64,000 nt of DNA from Akkermansiaceae bacterium (GCA_903908495.1 CAIVSK010000050.1:1-64000), one strand, 5' to 3'; shown: positions 8,128 through 18,355, counted from the stretch's first letter. Numbers and translations: made by a program. Notes: generated by a model not told the origin, from the sequence alone.

Positions 8128-8145
8128 TCACCCTGCTCAGGGTGA
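8128..8145. terminator. Hairpin between convergent genes
   Basis: TCACCCTG-CT-CAGGGTGA is a perfect 8-bp inverted repeat between rlmN and the convergent gene. It includes the stop codon of the minus-strand gene (8137-8139). No T-run follows on either side, so it is a candidate bidirectional terminator or mRNA 3'-end stabiliser rather than a classical one. Confidence 0.4.
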
Positions 8146-9819
8146 AGCGCCCCAGGCCCGCTTGGCCCAGACGTCCATCGCTTCATACTTGTCCTGCCAG
8201 GTGGTGTACATTGCTCCAACAATTCCCGGCACGTCCTTGGTGTTGTTGCGCCAGGAGGTGATGGCCGAGCCCTCCTCATCGCCGTCGTAATAGCCGGATA
8301 GAATCTGTTTGAGGCCGAGGTCGGCGAAGAACCTGCAGTTTTTGCCCTGCAGTGACCCATACCAATTGACGATTCCCACATCCTTGTCCAAGCCCTTCCA
8401 TGAGCCCGTGAGCGGGCCATTCACCGCGTAAAAATGATCCACCGCATTATGCAGCGGGTCAAACATATCACTCCAGACCCAGATGCCCGCATCCGGCCGG
8501 ATCCCGCGAATGATCTGTGCCGCTTGACGCACATTCCCGGCCAGCAGTTCTCCCGGTGTCATTTTCTTGCTCTGGCACAGCGCGCATTGGTTCACCACCC
8601 TCAACTCGTCGTGCGACATCAGGAATGCGGCCGGATGAATGAGCTCATTGATTCGCTTCACGTCCGCCTCCCACTCGGTGAAAATCTGCGGCTCGCTGAG
8701 GCAACTGGTGATCCGGTCCTCATAAACAATGATGGGATGATAGTAACTGACCCGCAGCCGGTCCCCATCCTTGATGCGCGTGGCAGGGGCCAGCTTGATC
8801 GCCGGCTGCTCATGATAGGCCTGCCATGGATTCAACAGCGGATCGACAATTCTGGCAAAATCGCGACCTTCCTCGTAAGCGCTGCCACTCTCACTCCGGA
8901 CCGCCACCGGGCAGCCCGGCCGGCGCAGCACATTGACCAGGCCGATCTCATCCACAGTGAGGTCATCCCACCACATTTTCCCGTCCTTGCCATTCCAAGA
9001 TCCAAGATAGAGGTTGGCGGTGCTGCTGTCCAAACTGTTGAATGTGATATCATAGTGCTTCCAATCCTGCGTCGGATCGACGTGGACGGCCTGGAAACTG
9101 AGCGAGCCCACCCCATCGGTCTTCAGAACCTTCACCTCGGCATCGGCCGGCGCGAGACCCTGTGATTTCAGCCAAAATGAGATGCGATACTGACGCTGCG
9201 GCTGCAACTTGATCTGCTGCATGATGCGGCAGTGGCGGGCCGGGTTCTTGCCGATATTCTCCATCCGCAGCGATGCCGCGCCGCCATGTTTCACCTCGTG
9301 ATCGACAAAGGAGGTCACCCCCTCATCGTCCTGGAATGACCAGTTCTTGCAGTGGTTGCCTGCAGATGCCTCAAAATCAGCGTTCAAGACGCGGGTCGGA
9401 TTGTCGGCAACCAAGGTGGCCTTGCCGCCGTGAACCACAAACAGCGCATCCTTCACTGACAAGCCTTCGACGTAGTTGCGGTCGTGTGAACCGCCCATGA
9501 CAATGGCGATGAGGTCAAGCCCGTCGCGCTTCGCCGCCTGCCGCAGCTCCGCCGCCTTTGATTCGACCAAATCACACGGGAAAGCCACCCCGTTGTAGCC
9601 TGCGGCCTTGGCGCGGGGAAACCTCTCGATCATGCGCTCGACTTGCTTTGGATCCTTCATGTCCTGCCAGATGAACAGCCAGCGTTTCTCCAGCAGGCCG
9701 GCGGCGCGGGTATCCGCCGCCGCGCGAACCGGGCGTATTGCAGCATCAACACCGCCGGGTATTGCCACGGTGAAAACCATCAGAATAAGCACCCAAACCG
9801 GGATATCATTGCGTTTCAT
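8137..9819 (-). CDS. Secreted protein with CBM4/9-like domain and hydrolase-like (beta/alpha) region
   Basis: The 560-residue protein starts with a signal peptide (hydrophobic residues 8-26, ending near VDAA). Residues 30-130 (KRWLFIWQDMKDPKQVERMIERF, then AAGYNGVAF) and the C-terminal part (FLMSHDELRV, GIWVWSDMFDP, GAMYTTWQDKYEAMD) look like a TIM-barrel glycosidase related to GH20-type enzymes. Between them residues 140-290 resemble a carbohydrate-binding module of the 4/9 type (NADFEAS, SLRMENIG, RISFWLKS, WWDDLTVDEI). No catalytic pair can be assigned with certainty. Unlike most genes here it has a purine-rich ribosome binding site (GGAG a few bases before the ATG), which might reflect a different origin. 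It would act on glycans outside the cytoplasm. Confidence 0.65.
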   Translation of the reverse strand: MKRNDIPVWVLILMVFTVAIPGGVDAAIRPVRAAADTRAAGLLEKRWLFIWQDMKDPKQVERMIERFPRAKAAGYNGVAFPCDLVESKAAELRQAAKRDGLDLIAIVMGGSHDRNYVEGLSVKDALFVVHGGKATLVADNPTRVLNADFEASAGNHCKNWSFQDDEGVTSFVDHEVKHGGAASLRMENIGKNPARHCRIMQQIKLQPQRQYRISFWLKSQGLAPADAEVKVLKTDGVGSLSFQAVHVDPTQDWKHYDITFNSLDSSTANLYLGSWNGKDGKMWWDDLTVDEIGLVNVLRRPGCPVAVRSESGSAYEEGRDFARIVDPLLNPWQAYHEQPAIKLAPATRIKDGDRLRVSYYHPIIVYEDRITSCLSEPQIFTEWEADVKRINELIHPAAFLMSHDELRVVNQCALCQSKKMTPGELLAGNVRQAAQIIRGIRPDAGIWVWSDMFDPLHNAVDHFYAVNGPLTGSWKGLDKDVGIVNWYGSLQGKNCRFFADLGLKQILSGYYDGDEEGSAITSWRNNTKDVPGIVGAMYTTWQDKYEAMDVWAKRAWGASP

Positions 9820-10072
9820 ATCAAACTCCGTTCGTCTGTCGTTAGAATTTCCTAGCAGGTCCGTCTGCTAACCCATGATTCGCCAAAGATCGTGACCCCG
9901 AGGCAGGGACGCCGTCAAATCCAATCCGAAGAAAAAACCGCCTGCGGCTCCGCAGCCAGGGTGAATTCGCAGTTAATCGAGCGCTCCGACATTGACATTG
10001 GCGACAAAACGGCCCCCACTGGTTTTGTTAAAATGGGCGACGAGCCTAAGTAAGCGGCGCGCTCCGTGTCGC

Positions 10073-10078
10073 TACAAT
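10073..10078 (+). promoter_or_regulatory. Candidate -10 element for the alpha-2-macroglobulin-like gene
   Basis: TACAAT differs from the -10 consensus at one position and lies 40 bases before the chosen ATG, leaving a leader of about 33 bases. No good -35 hexamer is present at normal spacing. The rest of the 298-base gap (9820-10117) holds a lone TTGACA at 9992-9997 and nothing else I can assign. Confidence 0.35.
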
Positions 10079-10117
10079 AGAGTTGATCGCCTTTCACCCT
10101 CTCCAAGTATCCCCACC

Positions 10118-13100
10118 ATGAACCCCCAGCCACTTCTCCCGCTCCACTCGCTTCGCTACTGGGCCATCGCATTCGCCAGCGTCCTCGGCCTGGCCGTTGG
10201 ATCGCGCGCCGCCGAGACCGCCTCGCTGGACCCGTTGCGCGCGGAGATGCGTGCCGAGCGCTACGAGCAGGCCGGGGTCATGGCCGACAAACTCATCGCG
10301 GCCAAGGATCCCAAGGCCGACGAAGTGCGTTACCTCAAGGCTCTGGCGCTATTCCATGCCAAGAAATTCGCCGCCGCCGCCACCGAAGCCGGGCAACTCC
10401 CCACGGCTTTCCCCGAATCCATCTGGCGCTTCAAGGCGACCTTCCTCCAGGCTCAGGCTCTGGTCGAACAGAAAAAATTCCAGGAGGCGGCCGCCATCTA
10501 TCAAATCGAGGCCGTTCGGATCCTCGCCGCCGGGCGCAAGCAGGAACTCGTCGGCGTGATCGTCGCCTTCGCCGACAAACTCACCGCCAAGCCCGATTCC
10601 GCCGTGCCGGATGCGCCCAAACCGGATTTCCAAAAGGCCTACAAGCTATTTACCAAGGCACTGGGCATGGAGATTTCCCGCGCCTTCCGCGACGAGCTCG
10701 TCTTCAAGAAAGCGCGCGCCATCCAACAGGCCGGCAACTTCCCCCAGGCAGTGCAGGATTTCCAGGCTTATCTAACCGAGTTCGACCCCGCCTGGAGCGG
10801 GCCCGCCGGCTCCGGCACGCCCCGCTTGCCGCTGCAAAATCCCCCGCCTGCCGGCAACCATGCGGCGTGGGCCCGCTACCGTCTGGCCGAAGCGCAGATC
10901 CAGGCTAACAACATCCCCGCCGGCCGCATGGAGCTGGAAGACCTGCTCAAGCTGATCGCCGCTCCAGATGCCGCCCAGACCGCCCTCATCGCCGAGCTCG
11001 CCACCGCCGATGGCAAAACCCTCCCCGCAGAGATCCGCTGGCTGATGCTGCAATCGTATTTCACCCAGGATCCGGCGACCATGATCGGCCGCAATTCCAT
11101 CGACTCGATCCTCAACAATCCCAACCGCACCCAACAGGTCAGCCAAGCGGTACAAACCATTGGCAACACGGGTGGCCTGCCGGGCACCGATATGGTCCTG
11201 TTCGAAGTACGCGGCGGCGAGCTTGACCAAGCCGTCAAGATCTGCCGCGAGTTTCTCACTGCCTGTCCCGAAGGCAGCCGCGCCGTGCGCGCCGCATGGA
11301 TGATCGCCGAGGCCTATCAAAGTGCCGGGCGCGCCGATGATGCCATCAAAGCCTATCGGGAGTTCATCGCCGGCGAGGGTTTCCATCTGGCGGAAGGCGC
11401 GGCGGCGCTCAAATTCGACGAGGAACTCCGCGCCGCGCCCGCCACCCATTTGGCGAACCTGAAAATGCGCGCCCTGTTCCGCATCGGCTCGCTGTTGGCG
11501 CAGCAGAAGAAGCGCGAGGACGCCATCGGCACCTGGCAGAGTTATGTGAAGGACTATCCGAATGGCCCGCAGTGGTCTGACAGCCAGAATGCCATCATCG
11601 ACGCCGAGTTCCAAATCGGCATGGATGCCCTCGCCGTGCAGAATGAGCCGCTCGCCCTGCAACACTTCGACGAGTTCCTCCGCGCCCATCCGCTCGACGA
11701 GCGCTCGCCGCGCATCCTCTATCTCTATGGGGCGGTGCATGAGGCCAAGGCCCGCGCGCTGGAGGCCGCCAAGGGCGAACTGGCCCCCATCAACGCCAGT
11801 TATCGCAGCGCCATCGAGGAATGGACCAAATTGGTTAGCAAATACCCGCAGAGCCCGGAAGCCCGCAGCGCCATGATGAAAAGCGCCGCCATCCACGAGG
11901 AAAAATTCGGCGAGTTCGACAAAGCCCTCCAGATCTATCGCAAGCTGGTCAGTGAATTCAGTTATGCCGAGGCCAACGCCTCCGTCGCCCGGCTCACCGG
12001 CAAGTCGCTCGAGTTGTCAGCCGAGCGGACCTTCCGCACCAACGAGCCGGCGGTGGTCAAGCTGAAGTTGCGCAACATCGAGAAATGCACGTTCCGGCTC
12101 CATGAGATCGACCTGCAGGCGTACTTTCGCAAGATGCACGGCATCACCGGGGTCGAAGCGCTGGATGTCTCACTCATCCAGCCGGACAAATCCTGGGACT
12201 TCAAGCCCGAGGGGTATGTGAAGTTCAAACCGTACGAACAGGAAATCAAAATCCCGTTTCCGGCGGGCGAAGCGGGCGCCTTTGTCGTCACCGCGGGCGA
12301 CGATGAATGGGAATCCACCGTGCTGGTGCTGCGCTCCGACCTGGAGGTCATCGTCAAATCCAGCCGCCGAGAACTGCTCGCCTTCGTCCAGAACATGCTC
12401 ACCGGCAAGCCCGCCGCCGACGTCGATCTCCTCGTCAGCGATGGCAAGGCGGTGGCCGCCACCGGCAAGACCGGCGAGGATGGCGTGTTCAAGACTCCCA
12501 TAGAATCGCTCAAGGACCTCGCCGACGTGCGCCTCTTCGCCCTCGCCAAAGGCCATGCCGCCTCGTTCAACCTCGACCTGGCCGGCCTGCAACTGTCGTC
12601 CGGCCTAACTGCCAAGGGCTATCTCTACACCGACCGTCCGGCGTACCAACCCGGCGAGACCGTGGCGCTGCGCGGCATCCTGCGCGAGGTGCGCAACTCC
12701 GCCTACGCGGTGCCCGAGAACAGCGAGTTCAAGCTCAGCATCAGTGACCCCCAAGGCCGCCTGTTGTCCGAGCAGAACGTCAAGGTCAGCCGCTTCGGCA
12801 CCTTCGATTCCAGCCTCGCGCTGCCCGCCGGCACCGCCAACGGCACCTACGTGATGGCCGCCCATCAAGAGCGCAAGGGGCTCGAGCCACTCCACTTCCA
12901 AGGCAGCTTCGAAGTCCGCTCGTTCAAGCTGGAAAAAATCAAGCTGGCGCTGGAGTTTCCGCGGCGCGTGTGGTTCCGCGGCGAGACCATCGATGCCACC
13001 TTGCAGGCCGCATTTTATTGGGGCGAGCCACTGGTCCGCCGCCCGTTGCGCTGCACCCTGCCGGATGGCCGCAGCCTAACAATCACCACCGACGCCGAAG

Positions 13101-16100
13101 GCAAGGCCAAACTGAGCTTCGACACCACCGGCATGCGCCCCGGCAGCGCCCTCACCTTCAGCGCCGCGCTCGACGGCGACAACGTGACCACCAGCGAGAC
13201 GCTCACGCTGGCCCGGCTCGGCTTCGCCATTGCTGCCAAGCCGAGCCAGCCCGTGGTGATTGCCGGCGAGCCGTTCGACCTCAACCTAACAACCACAGGG
13301 GCCGACGGCAAGCCCACCGGCGAATCGCTCAGCCTTGCCGTGCTGCGCATCGAGCAGCCCAAAGCCAGTCCGGTCATCGAATTGCTGCCATGGCGGGATG
13401 GCCCCGCCGCCCAGCCCGCCGAGGTCGCGGATTCCGCAGCCAAGGTCGTGACCGATCCCGCCACCGGCAAGGCCAGCGTCGCCCTCAAGCTGGACAAGGG
13501 CGGCATCTATCGGCTGCGCGTCACCGGCAGCGACCGCTTTGGCCAAACCATCACCCAGCAGTGCGAGGTTGAGGTGTCGGATGCCAGCGACGCCACCAAG
13601 CTGCGGCTCTTCGCCAGTTCCGCCACGCTCAAGGTTGGCAAGGAGACCACCGTGCGCTTGCACTCGCGCCTGGCAAAAGGACTGGCGCTGGTGACCTTTG
13701 AGGGCGAGACCATCCTCCGCCACCGCATCCTCGAACTGAAAATGGACGACAATGAGCTATCTATCAAAGTTGGCAACGACCTGTTTCCCAACTTCCGTCT
13801 CGCGGTGACCGCGATGGACGGTCGCGAGCTGCGCAACGCCACCAAGGACTTCGACGTCGAACGCGAACTCAAGGTCAGCGTCAAGCCGCTCAAAGCGGCC
13901 TATCTGCCCGGCGAGGACGCCAAGGTCGAGCTCAGCGTCACCGACCAGGGCGGCCTGCCGGTCGAGGCCGAGTTGAGTCTCGCGCTGGTCAACGAGGCGC
14001 TGTTTGCCGTGTGCCCGGATTCCCTCACTCCCATTCTCGGGTTTTTCCAAAAGGCCGCCCACCGCCATGCCGAGTTCAAGGTCGGTTCCACCTGCGCCTT
14101 TCACTATCAAGGCACCACCCGCCCGGTGTCCAAGGCAGTGACCGACGAAGCGGGCCGGCTGACCCGCAGCGACGCGGAGCGCGCCAAACTCGATGAGTTG
14201 CGCAAGGACATGACTGCTAACAAACCCGCGCCAGCCGCGCGCCTGTCAAGCCTGAGCGGCCGGATGGGCGGCGGCGGCGGTGCCTTGGCCGCTCGCGGCA
14301 CAGCCACCCCCGGTCCCGATGACGATGGCAATGCGGCGGATCCCTTTGCAGCTGGCGAGACCGGGCTGAAGCTGGAGGAGGATAGCTCGGGTGCTATCAA
14401 TGGCCCGCAGGGCGGGCGTGATGGCCCCGTCGCCGTGCGCAAGCCGGGAGAAAAACCCGCCGCCGCGGCCCCCGCGCGCCGTGAGGTCAAGGGCGAGGGC
14501 CGCTGGCTGCCCTCGATCATCACCGGTGTGGATGGCAAGGCGACTGCCAGTGTGGCGCTGCCGGAGACCACCACCGCGTGGCGCCTAACCGCCCGCGGCT
14601 GCACCGTAGAAACCTTGGTCGGCCAGGCCACCGCCCAAACGCTCACCCGCAAGGACTTCTTTGTCGAGTTGAAGACACCGGCATTCCTCCGCGAAGGCGA
14701 CGAACTCCGCGTGGTCGGACGGGTACATAACCTAACGGAATATACGGGTCCCGTGGACCTCAAGCTGCGCGTGCTTGATGCCAGCGATAAAACCAAAGTG
14801 CTGGCCGAACGCGAAATGGCCGTCACCGTGCTGGCCAAGTCCGGCGCCGAGGTCGCCTTTGATAGCATCACGCTGCCCGCTGCGCTGGAAATCACCACCG
14901 AACTCACCGGCACCCCCCGCGCCGACGCCGGCGCGCCCAAGCCGGCCGCCGGCGCGCTCAAACCGGCCGCCGGAGCGCCCAAACCGGCCGCCGACGCGCT
15001 GGCCCTCAATATTCCCGTTAGGCCGTGGGGCCGGCTCTATGCCGCCCACGCCGGCGGCAGCGCCAAGGCCGACACCGCCGCGCTCCTCGGACTCTCCGCC
15101 GAGCGCCCGTACTCGTCATTGTGGATGAGCGTGTCGATCGGGCCCGACGTGCGCACGGCGGTGCTCGACATGGCGCTGCGCCGCAGCTGGGCGGGCCCCT
15201 GCCAGGACATGGCGCGCCTGATGCCGCCGGTGCTGGGAGACACCCCGGCCAACGACCTGCTCGCCGCCGCCACCGCGCTGCGCTATGCCAACACCGGCAA
15301 GGTGAACGGAACCTATGCCCAACAACTCTCGAGCCGCGCCCGCGCTCTCGTTGCCGCGCTGGTCGCCAGCCAGGCGGCGGACGGCAATTGGAGTTGCCAG
15401 TCGTTAGGCCACCTCACCACCGCGCGGGTTTTCTGGGCGCTCATCGAGGCGCGCCAGAGCGGCATCGTGGTGGACAAGAACTGCGTTGAAAAGGCCGCCG
15501 CCGCATTGCTCAAACAATTCGAGGCCTGCGACGCCAACGACAACGATAGCAAGGCGGTCATCCTGCATGCCCTGTCCACCGACAAGCGCGCCGATTTCGC
15601 CAATTGCAACCGGCTCTATCGGGAGCGCAATACCTTGGGCAATTCCAGCCTCGCCCACCTCGCACGCGCCTTTTTCAATCTCGAGCGCCGCGAGATCGCC
15701 ACCGAGCTGGCGACCTTGTTGGAGGGCAAGTTCAAGCCGGGAGCGGATAAGCCGTTCGTGTGGGACGGCGGCTGCAAGACCATTTGGCTCAATGACAGTG
15801 ACGAGACCACCGCGATGGTGCTGTTAGCCATGGCGGAAACCCTGCCCGCCGCCAAAGCCACCGCCGCCACCGCGCAAGCGTTGTTGCAGGCCCACGGCTG
15901 CTTCGGCTTCCCCTACTCGCGCGCCCAAGGCCCGGCCGTGGCCGCTCTCTCCATCTGGTTTTCCCAGGGCCTCCAACAATCCACCGACGTCGAGATCGCG
16001 GTGGTGGTCAACGGCAAGGAAATCGGCACCGTCAAGACCGTCGCCAGCCTCGGCCAACACTTGCTGGCGGTGCCTAACGAACTGGTCAAGGCCGACAAAA

Positions 16101-18355
16101 ACCTCGTCGAGTTCAAGATGAAAGGCCGCGGCCTCTACACCTATGCCGCCACCTTGTTCGGGTTCTCGCCCGAGGTCAAGGCGACCCCGGCCTCGGTGGT
16201 GCCATGCCTGGAGAATGTGCAACATTTGCATGCCCAACTCGACTACCGCGGCAAGCCGATCGGCGCCGGCAGCACCTCGCCCGTCAAGAATCTGGAGAAC
16301 GGCCAGCGACTCCACGTGGCGCTGAGCACCGGCCGGGGCTGGAATCAGGATGGCCACCGCTATGCGCTTGAGATTGCCTTGCCGCCCGGCGCGCGTCTGG
16401 ACGAAGCCTCCCTCGCCGCCAATTCATCCGAGCTGACAGGCAAGGAGATCACGGATTCGACCGTGACCCTGTTCTTCAACCGCTGGCTGCAACAAGTGAA
16501 CTTCGACCTGACCGGTTATGTGCCGGGAAAATTCCGCTTGCTGCCGCCGGTGATTCGCGAGCTCGGCAACCCGGCCTTCATCAGCATCGGCCCGCTGAGC
16601 GAACTGACCGTGCTGGCGGCCGGCGAGAAGTCACCCGATGCCTACCAGATGAATGACGGCGAGCACTACGCCCTCGGCAAGTGTTACTTCGATGACGGTG
16701 ATCTCGCCAACGCCCTGGAACATCTGGCCGTCGTCCGCACAAACAACCCGAAATACAACGAGAGCGAGCTGGCCCGCATGTTGTTATGGATCCACACCAG
16801 CCTCAAGTTCTATGACGCCCACAAGATCGTCGAATTGTTCGAAGTGCTGCGCGAGCGCTACCCGCAGCTGGAAATCCCCTACGACAAAATCCTGGTTGTC
16901 GGCAGGGCCTACACCGATATCGGCGAGTTCGAGCGCTCGTGGCTGGTCTATCGCGCCGCCATCGCCGCCAGCTTCAACAACGACTCGGCCATCAGCGCCG
17001 TGCTCGAGGACGAGGGCCGCTTTCTCGGCTCCATCGACTTCCAGGAACGCATCTGGCGCGAGTATCCCGATACCGCCGACGTGCTGGCCAGCCATTTCGC
17101 CCTCTCGCAGCTGCTCTATCAAAAGGCCGCCAAGGCGCACGAACTGCCCAAGGAAGACGGCGTCCAGCCGGAAAAAACCGCCATGCTCAAGCGCACGGCC
17201 GACCTCCTCTTGTCATTCCTGGCCATGTACCCGAAGGACCCGCTGGCCGACGACGCCGGCTTCTCGCTGGCCAACTGCCTGCTGACGTTGAAGAACTATC
17301 CGCTGGTGGTCGCCCTGGGCAACGAGTTCGCCAAGAAATACCCCGACAGCCCGATGGCTCCCGGCTTCCAATACATGAGCGCGCTGGGATTGTTCTGGCA
17401 GAACGAATATGCCGACGCGCTCGCCGCCGCCAAGGTGGTGGCCGACGGCGATAGCAAGGACCGCGACTTCGCCCGCTACATCCTGGGCCAGATCTATCAT
17501 GCGGAAAGCAAGCCCAAGGACGCCATCGAATGGTACACCAAGGTCAAGGACGTCTATCCGGACGCCGCCGATGCCATCGCCTACTTCGAGAAAAAGACCA
17601 TCTCGCTCGACGAGATCACCGTGGTCAAGCCCGGCGAACCGGTCGAACTCACGCTCAAGTACCGCAACATCAAGGAGGTGTCGCTGCAGGTCTATCGGGT
17701 GGATCTGATGAAACTCTATCTCCAGCAGAAAAGCCTCAGCGCCATCACCAGCGTCCAACTGGCAGGCATCCACCCGGAGCTCGAGCAGACCACCGCCCTC
17801 GGCGACGGCAAGGACTACGTCGAAAAGGAGCGCAAGCTCTCGCTCAAGTGGAAGAACGAGGCGGCCTATCTGATCATCTGCCGCGGCGACGACCTGTTCA
17901 CCAGCGGCATGGTCCTCATCACCCCGCTCAAGATCGAAGTCCAGCAGGACGCCACCAGCGGCCGCGTCCGCGCCAACGTGTTAGACACCGTCAAGGGCGG
18001 CTACCGGCCCGAGGTCCACGTCAAGGCGATCGGCAGCGCGGACACCGAGTTCCGCAGCGGCGAGACCGACCTGCGGGGCCTCTTCATCGCCGATAACGTC
18101 CACGGCAAGGCCACCGTCATCGCCCGCGAGGGCGAGTCGCGCTACGCGTTTTTCCGCGGTGACACCTGGCTCGGCACTCCCGCCAACGCCCCCGCCGCGC
18201 CGGCCAAGCCAGCCGCCACCCAGGACCAGCAACCCGACTATCAGAACAACCTCAACGACCAGAACGAAAAGATCCAGCAGTTCAACGGCGGCAAGTTCAA
18301 CGAGCAGCGCCGCCAGGCCCCCAACAAAGGCGTGCAGATGAAGCAGGCGTTCTGA
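10118..18355 (+). CDS. Giant secreted alpha-2-macroglobulin-like/TPR protein with degenerate thioester site
   Basis: The 2745-residue protein begins with a signal peptide (WAIAFASVLGLAVGSRAAE); the ATG at 10118 was chosen for it. Residues about 35-630 are helical TPR-like repeats. A macroglobulin-like module follows (about 637-810), then an MG2-type domain (KGYLYTDRPAYQPGE, about 830-940) and further MG domains. The alpha-2-macroglobulin core signature (ITGVDGKATASVALPETTTAWRL) is at about 1465-1500. A Pro/Ala/Lys linker (1604-1625) leads to a toroid of helices (about 1680-2010). The usual CxEQ thioester is replaced by GPCQDMARLMP around Cys1695. More TPR repeats follow (about 2160-2480), then a second copy of the N-terminal module (about 2490-2680) and an Asn/Gln-rich tail. 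In Gram-negatives such proteins are periplasmic protease traps; without the thioester, trapping would have to be conformational only. Confidence 0.82.
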   Translation: MNPQPLLPLHSLRYWAIAFASVLGLAVGSRAAETASLDPLRAEMRAERYEQAGVMADKLIAAKDPKADEVRYLKALALFHAKKFAAAATEAGQLPTAFPESIWRFKATFLQAQALVEQKKFQEAAAIYQIEAVRILAAGRKQELVGVIVAFADKLTAKPDSAVPDAPKPDFQKAYKLFTKALGMEISRAFRDELVFKKARAIQQAGNFPQAVQDFQAYLTEFDPAWSGPAGSGTPRLPLQNPPPAGNHAAWARYRLAEAQIQANNIPAGRMELEDLLKLIAAPDAAQTALIAELATADGKTLPAEIRWLMLQSYFTQDPATMIGRNSIDSILNNPNRTQQVSQAVQTIGNTGGLPGTDMVLFEVRGGELDQAVKICREFLTACPEGSRAVRAAWMIAEAYQSAGRADDAIKAYREFIAGEGFHLAEGAAALKFDEELRAAPATHLANLKMRALFRIGSLLAQQKKREDAIGTWQSYVKDYPNGPQWSDSQNAIIDAEFQIGMDALAVQNEPLALQHFDEFLRAHPLDERSPRILYLYGAVHEAKARALEAAKGELAPINASYRSAIEEWTKLVSKYPQSPEARSAMMKSAAIHEEKFGEFDKALQIYRKLVSEFSYAEANASVARLTGKSLELSAERTFRTNEPAVVKLKLRNIEKCTFRLHEIDLQAYFRKMHGITGVEALDVSLIQPDKSWDFKPEGYVKFKPYEQEIKIPFPAGEAGAFVVTAGDDEWESTVLVLRSDLEVIVKSSRRELLAFVQNMLTGKPAADVDLLVSDGKAVAATGKTGEDGVFKTPIESLKDLADVRLFALAKGHAASFNLDLAGLQLSSGLTAKGYLYTDRPAYQPGETVALRGILREVRNSAYAVPENSEFKLSISDPQGRLLSEQNVKVSRFGTFDSSLALPAGTANGTYVMAAHQERKGLEPLHFQGSFEVRSFKLEKIKLALEFPRRVWFRGETIDATLQAAFYWGEPLVRRPLRCTLPDGRSLTITTDAEGKAKLSFDTTGMRPGSALTFSAALDGDNVTTSETLTLARLGFAIAAKPSQPVVIAGEPFDLNLTTTGADGKPTGESLSLAVLRIEQPKASPVIELLPWRDGPAAQPAEVADSAAKVVTDPATGKASVALKLDKGGIYRLRVTGSDRFGQTITQQCEVEVSDASDATKLRLFASSATLKVGKETTVRLHSRLAKGLALVTFEGETILRHRILELKMDDNELSIKVGNDLFPNFRLAVTAMDGRELRNATKDFDVERELKVSVKPLKAAYLPGEDAKVELSVTDQGGLPVEAELSLALVNEALFAVCPDSLTPILGFFQKAAHRHAEFKVGSTCAFHYQGTTRPVSKAVTDEAGRLTRSDAERAKLDELRKDMTANKPAPAARLSSLSGRMGGGGGALAARGTATPGPDDDGNAADPFAAGETGLKLEEDSSGAINGPQGGRDGPVAVRKPGEKPAAAAPARREVKGEGRWLPSIITGVDGKATASVALPETTTAWRLTARGCTVETLVGQATAQTLTRKDFFVELKTPAFLREGDELRVVGRVHNLTEYTGPVDLKLRVLDASDKTKVLAEREMAVTVLAKSGAEVAFDSITLPAALEITTELTGTPRADAGAPKPAAGALKPAAGAPKPAADALALNIPVRPWGRLYAAHAGGSAKADTAALLGLSAERPYSSLWMSVSIGPDVRTAVLDMALRRSWAGPCQDMARLMPPVLGDTPANDLLAAATALRYANTGKVNGTYAQQLSSRARALVAALVASQAADGNWSCQSLGHLTTARVFWALIEARQSGIVVDKNCVEKAAAALLKQFEACDANDNDSKAVILHALSTDKRADFANCNRLYRERNTLGNSSLAHLARAFFNLERREIATELATLLEGKFKPGADKPFVWDGGCKTIWLNDSDETTAMVLLAMAETLPAAKATAATAQALLQAHGCFGFPYSRAQGPAVAALSIWFSQGLQQSTDVEIAVVVNGKEIGTVKTVASLGQHLLAVPNELVKADKNLVEFKMKGRGLYTYAATLFGFSPEVKATPASVVPCLENVQHLHAQLDYRGKPIGAGSTSPVKNLENGQRLHVALSTGRGWNQDGHRYALEIALPPGARLDEASLAANSSELTGKEITDSTVTLFFNRWLQQVNFDLTGYVPGKFRLLPPVIRELGNPAFISIGPLSELTVLAAGEKSPDAYQMNDGEHYALGKCYFDDGDLANALEHLAVVRTNNPKYNESELARMLLWIHTSLKFYDAHKIVELFEVLRERYPQLEIPYDKILVVGRAYTDIGEFERSWLVYRAAIAASFNNDSAISAVLEDEGRFLGSIDFQERIWREYPDTADVLASHFALSQLLYQKAAKAHELPKEDGVQPEKTAMLKRTADLLLSFLAMYPKDPLADDAGFSLANCLLTLKNYPLVVALGNEFAKKYPDSPMAPGFQYMSALGLFWQNEYADALAAAKVVADGDSKDRDFARYILGQIYHAESKPKDAIEWYTKVKDVYPDAADAIAYFEKKTISLDEITVVKPGEPVELTLKYRNIKEVSLQVYRVDLMKLYLQQKSLSAITSVQLAGIHPELEQTTALGDGKDYVEKERKLSLKWKNEAAYLIICRGDDLFTSGMVLITPLKIEVQQDATSGRVRANVLDTVKGGYRPEVHVKAIGSADTEFRSGETDLRGLFIADNVHGKATVIAREGESRYAFFRGDTWLGTPANAPAAPAKPAATQDQQPDYQNNLNDQNEKIQQFNGGKFNEQRRQAPNKGVQMKQAF
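14930..14992 (+). repeat. Three tandem 21-bp repeats encoding a GAPKPAA linker
   Basis: Units at 14930-14950, 14951-14971 and 14972-14992 each encode GA(P/L)KPAA, in frame within the alpha-2-macroglobulin-like gene. The unit length is a multiple of three, so copy-number change would keep the frame. It looks like a flexible linker before the toroid domain. Confidence 0.85.
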
